Shown here: positions 8,888 through 17,333 of the stretch, one piece after another
Position numbering within the stretch: the stretch's first letter is position 1
Layout of the letters: each line of letters starts with the position of its first letter
Source of the DNA: Oscillospiraceae bacterium
GTDB lineage: Bacteria > Bacillota > Clostridia > Oscillospirales > Oscillospiraceae
Length of the DNA: 64,000 bases
Reading direction: 5' to 3'
Assembly: GCA_017452505.1 (NCBI GenBank)
Contig: JAFTMI010000035.1
Location: 124,001-188,000 of the forward strand
The notes under the pieces: model-generated
Database searches by the model: none
What the model was told of the DNA's origin: nothing
Seen by the model: only the letters and a program-made list of their open reading frames with translations
Position numbers and translations under genes: made by a program

Positions 8888-10351
8888 TTACAAATATGTA
8901 AGCAGTTTTTTATAAGCGGCTTCCCAGTCATCGGTATGGTTGGGCTGCCAGGTTTCCACGGATTCAGAGTTGCGGACGATCTGCCGCAGGTGGTCTAAGT
9001 CATTGATATCACCCAAGGCCATTGCCTGGGTCAGCAGGTTACCAATGGCTGCACCCTCCACAGGGCCGGTAACCACTTCCCGATCCAGGGAGTCAGCGAT
9101 GAGCTGGTTCAAGAACTTGTTATTGATAGGACCGCCGACAATGTTCAGAGAATCGATCCGCTGACCCTTCATAGCCTCCAGGCCTTCCAGGGCGTTGCGG
9201 TACTTCAGTGCCAGGGATTCATAAACACAGCGGGCGATCTGACCCACAGTTTCGGGAATGGGCTGGTTGGTATCCTTACAGAAGTCCTTGATCTTCTGCA
9301 CCATATTACCGCCGGCATAGAACTGGGGCGCATCGGGGTTGATGATGCTGCGCAGGGCTTCAGCCTTACGGGCCTCCACAACGATCTCATCCCAGCTAAG
9401 CTGAATACCTGCCTTGATCCAATCCCGACGGCATTCCTGGATGATCCACATGCCGATGATGGTGTTCAGGGGGCGGTATGTGCCCTGGATAGTGCCCTCA
9501 TTGGAGAAGCCGCGGGCCTGTGCCTCGGGGGTCAGGTCGGGCTTGTCCATCTCAGCGCCGAACAGACTCCAGGTGCCGGAGGAGCAGAACGCAAAGCTGC
9601 CCTTACCGGGAATGGCTGCCACCGCAGAGGCGGTATCGTGGCTGCCAACAGCTACGAAGGCTGCCGGATTCAGACCCAGCTCCTCACAAAGCTCTTTCCG
9701 CAGATGTCCACGAACTGTGCCGGTTTTATCGATCTTGGTAAAGATCTTCTTGGGCAGGCCCAACTCCTCGATGGTCTGCCAGTCCCAATCCTTGGTAGTG
9801 GGGTTATACAGGCCGGTTGTGGTAGCAATGGTATACTCTGTACCCTTGCAGCCGGTGAGGAAATAGCCCAGCAGATCAGGTGTCAGCAACATGGTGTCGG
9901 CAATCTCCAAAGCTGCATCCTCTTCCCGCAGACGGCGGTAAAGCTGATAGATAGTGTTAAAGGTCAAGGTGGTGTCTATGCCGGTGCGGGCGTACAAAGA
10001 ATCGCCGGGGATCTTTTCCTTTACCGCATCAATATCCGCCTGGGTGCCCAGCCGATAGGAACGGGGCACGCCAGCCAGGTGACCGTTCTTGTCAAGCAAA
10101 CCGTAGTCAACGCCCCAGGTATCAATACCGAAAGCATCCAGGTCACCATAGCCACCTTGCTTAAAAGCAAGCAGACCCTGCTTCAGCTGATTGTAAAGAT
10201 ATGGTGTATCCCAATAGAAAACACCGTTCATTTCGATGTAGTTGTTCTCAAAGCGGTGCAACTCCTTCATCGTGATCTTCTCGCCGTCAAACTGACCGAG
10301 AATGGCACGACCGTTACTGGCACCTAAGTCAAATGCCAACAGGTTTCTCAT
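8888..10351 (-). CDS. FGGY-family sugar kinase, rhamnulokinase-like
   Basis: A 487-residue kinase. The N-terminal phosphate motif is FDLGASNGRAI, the adenosine/Ser-rich motif is SHDTASAV..SSGTWSL, and the C-terminal block is LNIVGGPINNKFLNQLIADS. It aligns best in memory with rhamnulokinase RhaB. However, the usual RhaA isomerase and RhaD aldolase are not adjacent, so the true substrate may be another ketose. It is the first gene of the cassette and has a good promoter and a TAGGAGGA site. The family is certain; the substrate is not. Confidence 0.88.
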   Translation of the reverse strand: MRNLLAFDLGASNGRAILGQFDGEKITMKELHRFENNYIEMNGVFYWDTPYLYNQLKQGLLAFKQGGYGDLDAFGIDTWGVDYGLLDKNGHLAGVPRSYRLGTQADIDAVKEKIPGDSLYARTGIDTTLTFNTIYQLYRRLREEDAALEIADTMLLTPDLLGYFLTGCKGTEYTIATTTGLYNPTTKDWDWQTIEELGLPKKIFTKIDKTGTVRGHLRKELCEELGLNPAAFVAVGSHDTASAVAAIPGKGSFAFCSSGTWSLFGAEMDKPDLTPEAQARGFSNEGTIQGTYRPLNTIIGMWIIQECRRDWIKAGIQLSWDEIVVEARKAEALRSIINPDAPQFYAGGNMVQKIKDFCKDTNQPIPETVGQIARCVYESLALKYRNALEGLEAMKGQRIDSLNIVGGPINNKFLNQLIADSLDREVVTGPVEGAAIGNLLTQAMALGDINDLDHLRQIVRNSESVETWQPNHTDDWEAAYKKLLTYL

Positions 10352-10405
10352 GGTCCGATCCTCCTATTTAACAGAATATAAATCTGCACATTCTTATTCC
10401 AATTT

Positions 10406-10434
10406 ATTATACACGCTTTTCGTCCACAGCGCAA
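10406..10434 (-). promoter_or_regulatory. Promoter of the kinase cassette
   Basis: -35 TTGCGC and -10 TATAAT with 17-bp spacing on the minus strand. GCGCAA recurs at 10478-10483 inside an imperfect palindrome (10461-10483), which may be an upstream regulator site. Confidence 0.75.
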
Positions 10435-10504
10435 TAGCTAAATTCGTTTTTATTCCATTATTGCGTCTAATATTAACGCGCAAAGGAATTTTATGTTAAC
10501 CGTC

Positions 10505-10533
10505 TTGACAAGAAAATGGCCAAATGTTACAAT
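10505..10533 (+). promoter_or_regulatory. Consensus promoter for the 10584 gene
   Basis: -35 TTGACA, 17-bp spacer, -10 TACAAT. It is divergent from the sugar cassette promoter. Confidence 0.85.
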
Positions 10534-10583
10534 ATAAAATACTTTTTGACTTATTATCTCACTTTTGAATGGAGGTTTCGGCA

Positions 10584-12998
10584 ATGACTTTCGTTGATGA
10601 ACTGCAAAAAGACAGCTTGCCTTATCTTTCTGACGATGCTGCTACCGCATCTTTGCTGAAGCGTATTCTTTTATTCTTGGAAGACGGAGAATTCATTCAG
10701 GCCGACTTATATTGTGAAAAGGTTTTAGATGCAGAACCAGAAAATCCTTTAGCCTATCTATACAAGCTGATGGCATCACGCCGAATCTCCTCCCTTAAGG
10801 ACTTAGCTTCGGCGCAGTACATCATAGACAATGACAGCTCTTACAAAAAAGCCGTTCGCTTTGCTCCCGCGCCGATGCAGTTACATCTGCACCAGCTGAA
10901 TATGCATATCTACGCGGGCAGCATCAAGGCTTGTCGCAGCCGGGCAAAGATTCATTTGGCCCACGGAGAGCTGAAGGAAACCGCTCAACAGTATCACAAT
11001 GCTATGAAAATGTGGGAAGACAGCCACGAGACACTTCCCGATGCAGATGCAATATACAGCGATTTAACCAACGAAATTGCCGATTTCAACTGGAAGCTCT
11101 TACTTCATAACCGGCAATGTCCTGACGACGAACAGCTGATCGCCAGAAGCATCCCCATTGATAACGACCGCTGGTACTTAAGCGCCATAAAATGGGCCGA
11201 TGCCGAAAAGAAGGCTTATTTTGCTTCCGTAGCAAAGCGCACCCTGTTGGGTACCCATCTAAAATGCTTAGACGCCATCAAATCCAAGCAGACACAGCTG
11301 GCCCGTATTTGGACCGATCACTATAAGGCAGCAGCATCCACCGACGATCCTTTGGTGAGCATTCACCAAGCTTTGGTGGATACGGACGGCTTTACCAAAT
11401 TTTCAGCTGACGCACCCGCCGCAATGCTGAAACTGATAAAACTGTATAAAACAACCGATCCGCAGCTTACCGACGAAATAAAAGGAATCCTCCAGGATTA
11501 TTACGCAAGGATATTCCGCTCCATTCTGGATTTTACAGGAAAAGAGCCACAAGCAGCCGCAAAACCTGCTCGATTAGATGCGGATAGCTATGCCATAATG
11601 ATCGCACAACAGGAGGCCAACGCCTGCGCTCCCAACGGAGAAGCTATCCCAGTTCCGGACTTCAGCGCACCTGCGGAAGTGTCCACCATCGACCCTGTTT
11701 GGGCAACGGAAACCGCTCGAAGGATCACAGCAGAAATGATAAATGCCGTTTCCGAGGAGCTCTCCCCATACAGCACCGTAACCACTTATTTGATTGCTGC
11801 CAAAGGCTTGACTGTCCGTTACGGCAAAAAAGACGGCATTGTTACGGACCCCTTGCTATTCAACTTCATCTGCCAATACTACGCGGATGCTATTGCCAAT
11901 GCCCAGCAGGAGCAGGTTGAAGCCATTCAAACCAAATTTAATGATTTTCTGCTGGACACCGTGCAGTTACCATCCGCCTCCGCTGAAATCGTCACAGAAG
12001 CTTCCGCCTATATGCAAGGAAGTCTCCTCCCCTATCAGATTTTTTTGGCCCGCATTACCAATAACTTCTCAGCAAGGACTGAGTCGCTGATCCCTCCGGA
12101 AGTCACAAAAAATATAGAAAAATGGCAGCAGTATTTGGAAAAGGCCGACCCCAAACGGAGTTGCTACCAAATCAGCGATAAGCAAGAATCCATCATCACA
12201 GCCTTCGCTGCAGCTGAAGACGCAATCGATAATTGCCATCACTATACCGAATCCTTGCAAAAGGATCTGGACGCCCCCTATCAACAAGTCCTCGCCGCCT
12301 CCGGCGACGGCCTGGAAGCGCTTTCTTCCGACTGGAATCAAAAGATGGCTGCCCTGCAGGTCACCTGTGATAATTGGGCAGCAGATCTGGAAACCAAACT
12401 GAATCAAGTTAAAGAGCTCAACAGTGCCAAGCTGGCATTGGCCCAAAAGCAAATCAAAGCAACGGAAGCACGACAGTTGACTCTGTCCATTGCGCTAAAC
12501 TTACTTCTTGTGTGCGCTGTTTTCGTGTTTGGAAAGTTCTTGGCATCTGCCATCGGAAGCACCTGGAAGCTTATGGGGGCATACCGGGAACTCCCCCAAC
12601 AGATCGGATTCTACGCTATCAACATTATCGCCGCATTGATTGCCGGCAATCTGTCCCTGACAAACGGTATGGTTGCGCCCACCTATGTCAGCAAAAACAG
12701 ATCAAAATTACTTTGGTTGTTTGCTGTCTTTGGTATTTTGACCTATGTTTGCATATGTCCGGACATCGCAGGGTTCAATGCCTCCCCTGCTGTCGCAGGC
12801 GTTTTGGCTTTGATCGGCATGATCCGCACACTGCTTGAGTTCTATCTATGCAAGCTTAAGGCTCATACCCGAAGCCATAGCGCGCAGGTCAGTTGCGGTA
12901 TTGGCAGTACGATCGCTAAGGTTGCAGGTATTGCCCAGTGGCTTATTTGCCTTGGTCTGACCGCGCTGCATGTCTGCTGCCTGCTCCTTATCCTGTGA
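10584..12998 (+). CDS. Uncharacterised large membrane protein with helical repeat N-terminus
   Basis: An 804-residue protein I do not recognise. The N-terminal ~130 residues look TPR-like (LEDGEFIQADLYCEKVLDAEPENP). A long, mainly helical soluble region follows, with a predicted coiled coil at about 590-640 (WAADLETKLNQVKELNSAK and following). Five hydrophobic segments fill the last ~170 residues. No signal peptide is visible, so the large N-terminal part is probably cytoplasmic. The start is the ATG 8 bases after GGAGG; an ATG 15 bases upstream overlaps that site. A 22-base gap to the zinc-ribbon gene suggests an operon. Confidence 0.8.
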   Translation: MTFVDELQKDSLPYLSDDAATASLLKRILLFLEDGEFIQADLYCEKVLDAEPENPLAYLYKLMASRRISSLKDLASAQYIIDNDSSYKKAVRFAPAPMQLHLHQLNMHIYAGSIKACRSRAKIHLAHGELKETAQQYHNAMKMWEDSHETLPDADAIYSDLTNEIADFNWKLLLHNRQCPDDEQLIARSIPIDNDRWYLSAIKWADAEKKAYFASVAKRTLLGTHLKCLDAIKSKQTQLARIWTDHYKAAASTDDPLVSIHQALVDTDGFTKFSADAPAAMLKLIKLYKTTDPQLTDEIKGILQDYYARIFRSILDFTGKEPQAAAKPARLDADSYAIMIAQQEANACAPNGEAIPVPDFSAPAEVSTIDPVWATETARRITAEMINAVSEELSPYSTVTTYLIAAKGLTVRYGKKDGIVTDPLLFNFICQYYADAIANAQQEQVEAIQTKFNDFLLDTVQLPSASAEIVTEASAYMQGSLLPYQIFLARITNNFSARTESLIPPEVTKNIEKWQQYLEKADPKRSCYQISDKQESIITAFAAAEDAIDNCHHYTESLQKDLDAPYQQVLAASGDGLEALSSDWNQKMAALQVTCDNWAADLETKLNQVKELNSAKLALAQKQIKATEARQLTLSIALNLLLVCAVFVFGKFLASAIGSTWKLMGAYRELPQQIGFYAINIIAALIAGNLSLTNGMVAPTYVSKNRSKLLWLFAVFGILTYVCICPDIAGFNASPAVAGVLALIGMIRTLLEFYLCKLKAHTRSHSAQVSCGIGSTIAKVAGIAQWLICLGLTALHVCCLLLIL

Positions 12999-13020
12999 TG
13001 ATTAGAAAGGAAGATACGTT

Positions 13021-13593
13021 TTGAAAATTCGTTGCACTACCTGCGGCGCACCCTGCGAAACAGAAGACGACTTTGAAACCGCTTACTGTCTGACCTGCGG
13101 CAGTCAAATCACTGTGAAGGATGCTTTGGCCTATCACTTTTCTCCAGAAACCTTGGATTCCCTTGAAACAGAGTCCCTGGTGCAGTTAGCCAAAGAAGCC
13201 TACCACACCCACAAGATCACTCCCGAGGTGCTGACGCTGCTGAAGGCTGCCTCCCCCTCCGGTGATGTGGAGATTCTCTATGTGCTGGGGCTTAACCACT
13301 TTAACAACAAAGCCTATGCCCAGGCTATTCCGTATCTGTATATCGCCGCTGAAAAGATGTATCCGGACGCGCAATGCCTTTACGCTGTTTGCAAATATAT
13401 GCAGAACCCGGAAGATCATACTGTTTACCCCCGGATCCGCAAGTATCTGCTCAATGCAAAGGAAACCTACAGCAAGATCTACGATAAGATTGACGGTGAA
13501 AAGCTTCTCGCTTACATCAATGCTGTTTTGGATTCCAAGTCAAGCAGCACGCCAACAGCTCCCAGCTTGGAAAAAGTTTCTACTGTTAACTAA
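13021..13593 (+). CDS. Zinc-ribbon protein with helical repeats
   Basis: A 190-residue protein with a TTG start, placed by AAAGGAAG upstream. The N-terminus is a four-Cys zinc ribbon: CTTC at residues 4-7 (with C11) and CLTC at about 23-26. Residues ~75-160 resemble Sel1/TPR repeats (LGLNHFNNKAYAQAIPYLYIAAEKMYPDAQCLYAVC). Function is unknown. It is probably co-transcribed with the large membrane protein, and both share a TPR-like character, so they may act together. A strong terminator follows. Confidence 0.8.
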   Translation: MKIRCTTCGAPCETEDDFETAYCLTCGSQITVKDALAYHFSPETLDSLETESLVQLAKEAYHTHKITPEVLTLLKAASPSGDVEILYVLGLNHFNNKAYAQAIPYLYIAAEKMYPDAQCLYAVCKYMQNPEDHTVYPRIRKYLLNAKETYSKIYDKIDGEKLLAYINAVLDSKSSSTPTAPSLEKVSTVN

Positions 13594-13594
13594 A

Positions 13595-13630
13595 ATTAAC
13601 ACCCACGGGATCATTCCCGTGGGTGTTAAT
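13595..13630. terminator. Bidirectional terminator between zinc-ribbon gene and metY
   Basis: A perfect 16-bp stem ATTAACACCCACGGGA and complement around a TCAT loop, with T-rich sequence on both sides. It serves two convergent genes. Confidence 0.93.
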
Positions 13631-13633
13631 ATT

Positions 13634-14920
13634 TTATACCTTTTCGATAGCCTGCTTCAAATCAGCAATCAGGTCTTCGCTGTTTTCCAAGCCACAGCTC
13701 AAGCGGATCAGGTCTGCGCCTACGCCGGCAGCTTCCAGCTGCTCGTCGGTCATCTGCCGGTGGGTAGCAGATGCCGGGTGCAGGCAACAGGTGCGGGAGT
13801 CAGCCACATGGGTCTCGATAGAGCCAAGCTTCAGGTGTTTCATGAATACCTCAGCAGCCTTCCGGCCGCCCTTGAGGCCGAAGGAGATAACACCGCAAGA
13901 ACCATTGGGCATATACTTCTTGGCAACTTCGTAGTACTTATCTTCTTTCAATCCGCAGTACTTGACCCAAGCGACCTTTTCATTGGTGCTGAGGAACTCG
14001 GCAATGGCCTGGGCATTGGCACAGTGCTGCTTCATACGGAAAGGCAGGCTTTCCAGGCCTAAGTTCAGATAGAATGCGCTCTGAGGAGACTGGATAGAAC
14101 CCAGGTCCCGCATCAGCTGAGCGGTACACTTGGTAATAAACGCGCCCTCCAAGCCGAAACGCTCGGTATAGGTGACACCGTGGTAGCTGTCATCGGGAGT
14201 GCACAAGCCGGGGAACTTGTCCGGGTACTTGGTCCAATCAAACTTGCCACTGTCGACGATACAGCCGCCCACAGCAACACCGTGGCCGTCCATATACTTG
14301 GTAGTAGAGTGCGTGACGATGTCAGCGCCCCACTCAATAGGCCGGCAATTGACCGGCGTCGCAAAGGTATTGTCAATGATAAAGGGCAGGCCGTTGTCGT
14401 GAGCCGCCTTGGCAAACACTTCAATATCCAGCACATTCAGTGCGGGATTTGCAATGGTCTCACCGAACACCAGCTTGGTATTGGGCCGGATGGCAGCGCA
14501 GATCTCCTCGTAGGTAGCATCGGGGCTGACAAAGGTCACATCGATACCCATGCGCTTCATAGTCACAGAGATTAGATTGAATGTGCCGCCGTAAATTGCG
14601 GAAGAAGAAACGATATGATCACCGCAGGAAGCGATGTTGAACATAGCATAAAAGTTTGCAGCCTGGCCGGAGCCGGTGAGCATAGCGGCTGTGCCGCCCT
14701 CCAGGGCTGCGATCTTGGCTGCCACCATATCGCAGGTGGGATTCTGCAAGCGGGAGTAGAAATAACCGGAGGCCTCCAGGTCAAACAGCTTACCCATATC
14801 CTCTGATGTTGCATACTTAAAGGTAGTGCTTTGAATAATAGGAATCTGGCGGGGTTCGCCGCTTTCAGGGCTGTAACCTGCCTGGATACACAGGGTTTCG
14901 GTACGGAGTTTTTGTTCCAT
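13634..14920 (-). CDS. metY: O-acetylhomoserine sulfhydrylase (PLP-dependent)
   Basis: Cys/Met metabolism PLP enzyme that makes homocysteine from O-acetylhomoserine and sulfide. The length of 428 matches MetY. The PLP lysine is in THSTTKYMDGHG, the cofactor contact in TGSGQAA, YSRLQNPT contributes the neighbouring-subunit site, and SCGLEN is the C-terminal signature. It is monocistronic, with its own consensus promoter and a GAGGTG ribosome site. No SAM or T-box riboswitch fits in the 60-base upstream region. Confidence 0.95.
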   Translation of the reverse strand: MEQKLRTETLCIQAGYSPESGEPRQIPIIQSTTFKYATSEDMGKLFDLEASGYFYSRLQNPTCDMVAAKIAALEGGTAAMLTGSGQAANFYAMFNIASCGDHIVSSSAIYGGTFNLISVTMKRMGIDVTFVSPDATYEEICAAIRPNTKLVFGETIANPALNVLDIEVFAKAAHDNGLPFIIDNTFATPVNCRPIEWGADIVTHSTTKYMDGHGVAVGGCIVDSGKFDWTKYPDKFPGLCTPDDSYHGVTYTERFGLEGAFITKCTAQLMRDLGSIQSPQSAFYLNLGLESLPFRMKQHCANAQAIAEFLSTNEKVAWVKYCGLKEDKYYEVAKKYMPNGSCGVISFGLKGGRKAAEVFMKHLKLGSIETHVADSRTCCLHPASATHRQMTDEQLEAAGVGADLIRLSCGLENSEDLIADLKQAIEKV

Positions 14921-14949
14921 TTAAATCACCTCAAAAAGTAGATAGCAAT

Positions 14950-14978
14950 ATTGTAATACCCCCAGGGGATTTTGTCAA
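14950..14978 (-). promoter_or_regulatory. metY promoter
   Basis: -35 TTGACA, 17-bp spacer, -10 TACAAT. The spacer contains a small GC palindrome (ATCCCCTGGGGGTA) that could be an operator. Confidence 0.85.
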
Positions 14979-14983
14979 TTTGA

Positions 14984-15017
14984 AAAATACGCCTCCGAAA
15001 CATCGGAGGCGTATTTT
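14984..15017 (-). terminator. Terminator of the GPH symporter/GH2 operon
   Basis: A perfect 15-bp stem AAAATACGCCTCCGA and complement with an AACA loop, 5 bases past the GH2 stop. It is followed by T residues on the minus strand. Confidence 0.92.
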
Positions 15018-15021
15018 ATAT

Positions 15022-17262
15022 TTATTTCTTGCACTTGATCTTGTTGAGCTTCTTATTCAAAGCCAGCAGTTCTTCCTTGGTAAAGGAAACATTCAGCATA
15101 CCCACCAAGCTGGTCATACGCAGCAAGGTGAAACCGCCCATCATCTGCATCATATCTTCGGTCATCTCAAAACCGGATGCCTTAGCACCGCCGGACATAC
15201 CCTTCTTCAGCTTCATAAAGATCTTGCCCAACAGCAGCTTACCGCGGAAGGTAGCCATGATCTCGCTCATCTTGCTGTTCAGAGACAGACGACCCTCGGG
15301 TGCATCCACATCAAACCAGTTGAGAACAGCACCCTTTTCTTTCAGACGGTAGTCCTCATTAAAGGTTTCCACCTTCTTGATAACGCTTTCATCCTTCAGT
15401 TCACCGGCAACGGCAACCAGCTTGGTTTCGCCCTTGTTGGGAACATCAAAGTAGAAGAAGGGCAGGCCATTATTCTTCTGCACGCCCAGGGACTCACCGT
15501 TTGCAAACAGCTCAACGGTCTCGCAGTTGGAGTAAACAGTAACCTTTGTCACATCCTCCACGCGGTCCACATAACGCTTGCCGCACAGGTGGATCATAGG
15601 CTCGGGATTCAGCCATGCCTTGTAAGCAAAGAACGCATCCTTCTTATACTTACGGTCGATGGTGATCAGACCCTTATGGTTCTGACCGTTCTCACCACCC
15701 TCGGAACGGGCATCGGCGCCAAAGTCGTACATATTCCACACATGGGTCGCCCACAGGTAGGGACGCTCAGCAATGCACCTGATGAGCTCCTCGTGGTAAT
15801 ATGCCTGGTATTCCTCGGTATAATCACCCTGGGTGGGCGTAGAGGTGTGCCAGTTCAGTGCCTCACAGCCGTACTCGGAAATGCCAACAGGCAGGTTGGG
15901 GTGCATTGCATGGAACTTATCGAACCAAGGGCCGTTCATAGAGGTCTCGCCGCCGTACCAGCCGAAATAGTGGTTATAGGACACACAATTAGGAATCTGC
16001 AGGTACTCTGCATCCATGGGACACATGGAAATTGCGGCCAAGGTGGTAAGGCGGGTCTTATCCATTTCGTGGACAAGGTCATTCAAAATGCGGTGATTTT
16101 CCAGCAGGTCAGGGTCCTTCTCACCCTTCATGGTGATCTCATTGGACAGACCCCAAACTACGATACAGGCGTGGTTGTAGTTCTGGGTGATCAGTTCCTT
16201 CATCTGGCTGATGGTGTTTTCACGGCCACCGGGCATATGCTGGGAAATATAGGGAATCTCAGCCCAAATCACCAGACCGGCCTCGTCACACAGGTCATAG
16301 AAGTACTGGTCGTGCTGGTAGTGAGCCAAACGGATAGTGGTAGCGCCCACCTCGCAGATCAGCGCCACATCCTCCGCGTGGTCTTCCTTGCTCAATGCGT
16401 TACCCTTCTGCCAGCGGTCCTGGTGACGGGAAACACCACGCAGGGGGTACTCCTCACCATTGAGGATGAAGCCCTTGTTGGGATCGATCACATAGCTGCG
16501 GCAACCGAAACGGGCAGAAACCTCATCGATGGCTGCATCATTTTCCAACAGTTCAGCCTTGGCAGTATAGAGGTAAGGGTCCTTGCGGCCGTGCCACTTG
16601 TGCACATTTTCCAGGTGGAAGCTTACCTTGGTGTCAGCAGTGGTGGTTTCAGCAACAGCATTGCCTTCCTTATCCAGCAGGGTGTAGCGGATCTGCTTGC
16701 CTTCAGCATTGGATACAAACACTTCCACTTCCACATCGGCATTGGCGCCGTCGATGGCGGGGGTAATCTTAATACCGGGTGTGCCGTAGTACTCCAGATC
16801 AAAGTGAGCAGCAGGAACAGCAATCAAATTCACATCCCGGTACAGGCCGCCGTAGAAGGTAAAGTCTGCCATCTGGGGATAGACACGGTCGTTGGGCGCA
16901 TTGTCCACAGCCACGACCAGCAGGCACTCCCCTGCCAGATGCTCGGTCAAATCTACACGCCAGGTGGAATAACCGCCGTCGTGGTGGGCCAGGTGCTTGC
17001 CGTCCATATACACATCGGCAGAAGAGTTTGCGCCCCGGATTTCCAGGAAGAAACGCTCGCCGGCGGGCAGCTCGCTCTTATCCAGCTTCTTTGCATAGTA
17101 GCAAGTGCCGCGGTGGTAGTCATTGCCGCCGTCCTGGCCGTCAATGGCGTTCCAGGTATGGGGCAGGTTTACGGTCTCCCAGCTGTTGTCAATCTCAGCA
17201 GGCACAGCAGTAGCGGCCTTGGAGAAAGACCACTGGCTGTTCAGGTTCATAATTGTTCTCAA
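15022..17262 (-). CDS. Glycoside hydrolase family 2 (beta-galactosidase/beta-glucuronidase type) with extra C-terminal tail
   Basis: A 746-residue GH2 enzyme. The sugar-binding jelly roll spans about 1-150, the Ig-like domain about 155-260 and the TIM barrel about 265-560. The acid/base Glu is in GLSNE (E375) and the nucleophile Glu in ISEYG (E463). A DUF4982-like beta domain follows at about 560-640. The last ~85 residues are a Met- and Lys-rich helical tail with no role I can name. There is no signal peptide, so it should act in the cytoplasm on a glycoside imported by the symporter upstream. TTG is used as start because GGAGG is about 8 bases away. Beta-galactoside versus beta-glucuronide specificity is undecided. 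Confidence 0.9.
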   Translation of the reverse strand: MRTIMNLNSQWSFSKAATAVPAEIDNSWETVNLPHTWNAIDGQDGGNDYHRGTCYYAKKLDKSELPAGERFFLEIRGANSSADVYMDGKHLAHHDGGYSTWRVDLTEHLAGECLLVVAVDNAPNDRVYPQMADFTFYGGLYRDVNLIAVPAAHFDLEYYGTPGIKITPAIDGANADVEVEVFVSNAEGKQIRYTLLDKEGNAVAETTTADTKVSFHLENVHKWHGRKDPYLYTAKAELLENDAAIDEVSARFGCRSYVIDPNKGFILNGEEYPLRGVSRHQDRWQKGNALSKEDHAEDVALICEVGATTIRLAHYQHDQYFYDLCDEAGLVIWAEIPYISQHMPGGRENTISQMKELITQNYNHACIVVWGLSNEITMKGEKDPDLLENHRILNDLVHEMDKTRLTTLAAISMCPMDAEYLQIPNCVSYNHYFGWYGGETSMNGPWFDKFHAMHPNLPVGISEYGCEALNWHTSTPTQGDYTEEYQAYYHEELIRCIAERPYLWATHVWNMYDFGADARSEGGENGQNHKGLITIDRKYKKDAFFAYKAWLNPEPMIHLCGKRYVDRVEDVTKVTVYSNCETVELFANGESLGVQKNNGLPFFYFDVPNKGETKLVAVAGELKDESVIKKVETFNEDYRLKEKGAVLNWFDVDAPEGRLSLNSKMSEIMATFRGKLLLGKIFMKLKKGMSGGAKASGFEMTEDMMQMMGGFTLLRMTSLVGMLNVSFTKEELLALNKKLNKIKCKK

Positions 17263-17294
17263 AGAATTTTCCTCCTTAAATATATTCTCAAGAA

Positions 17295-17325
17295 CTGCCG
17301 CATCTACCGGTGGCAGATGCGGCAG
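17295..17325. promoter_or_regulatory. Intercistronic hairpin between symporter and GH2 genes
   Basis: An 11-bp stem CTGCCGCATCT/AGATGCGGCAG with a 9-base loop. On the minus strand the sequence after it is poor in T, so it is more likely a processing or stabilising hairpin or a leaky terminator than a full stop. Confidence 0.6.
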
Positions 17326-17333
17326 TGGTTTTA

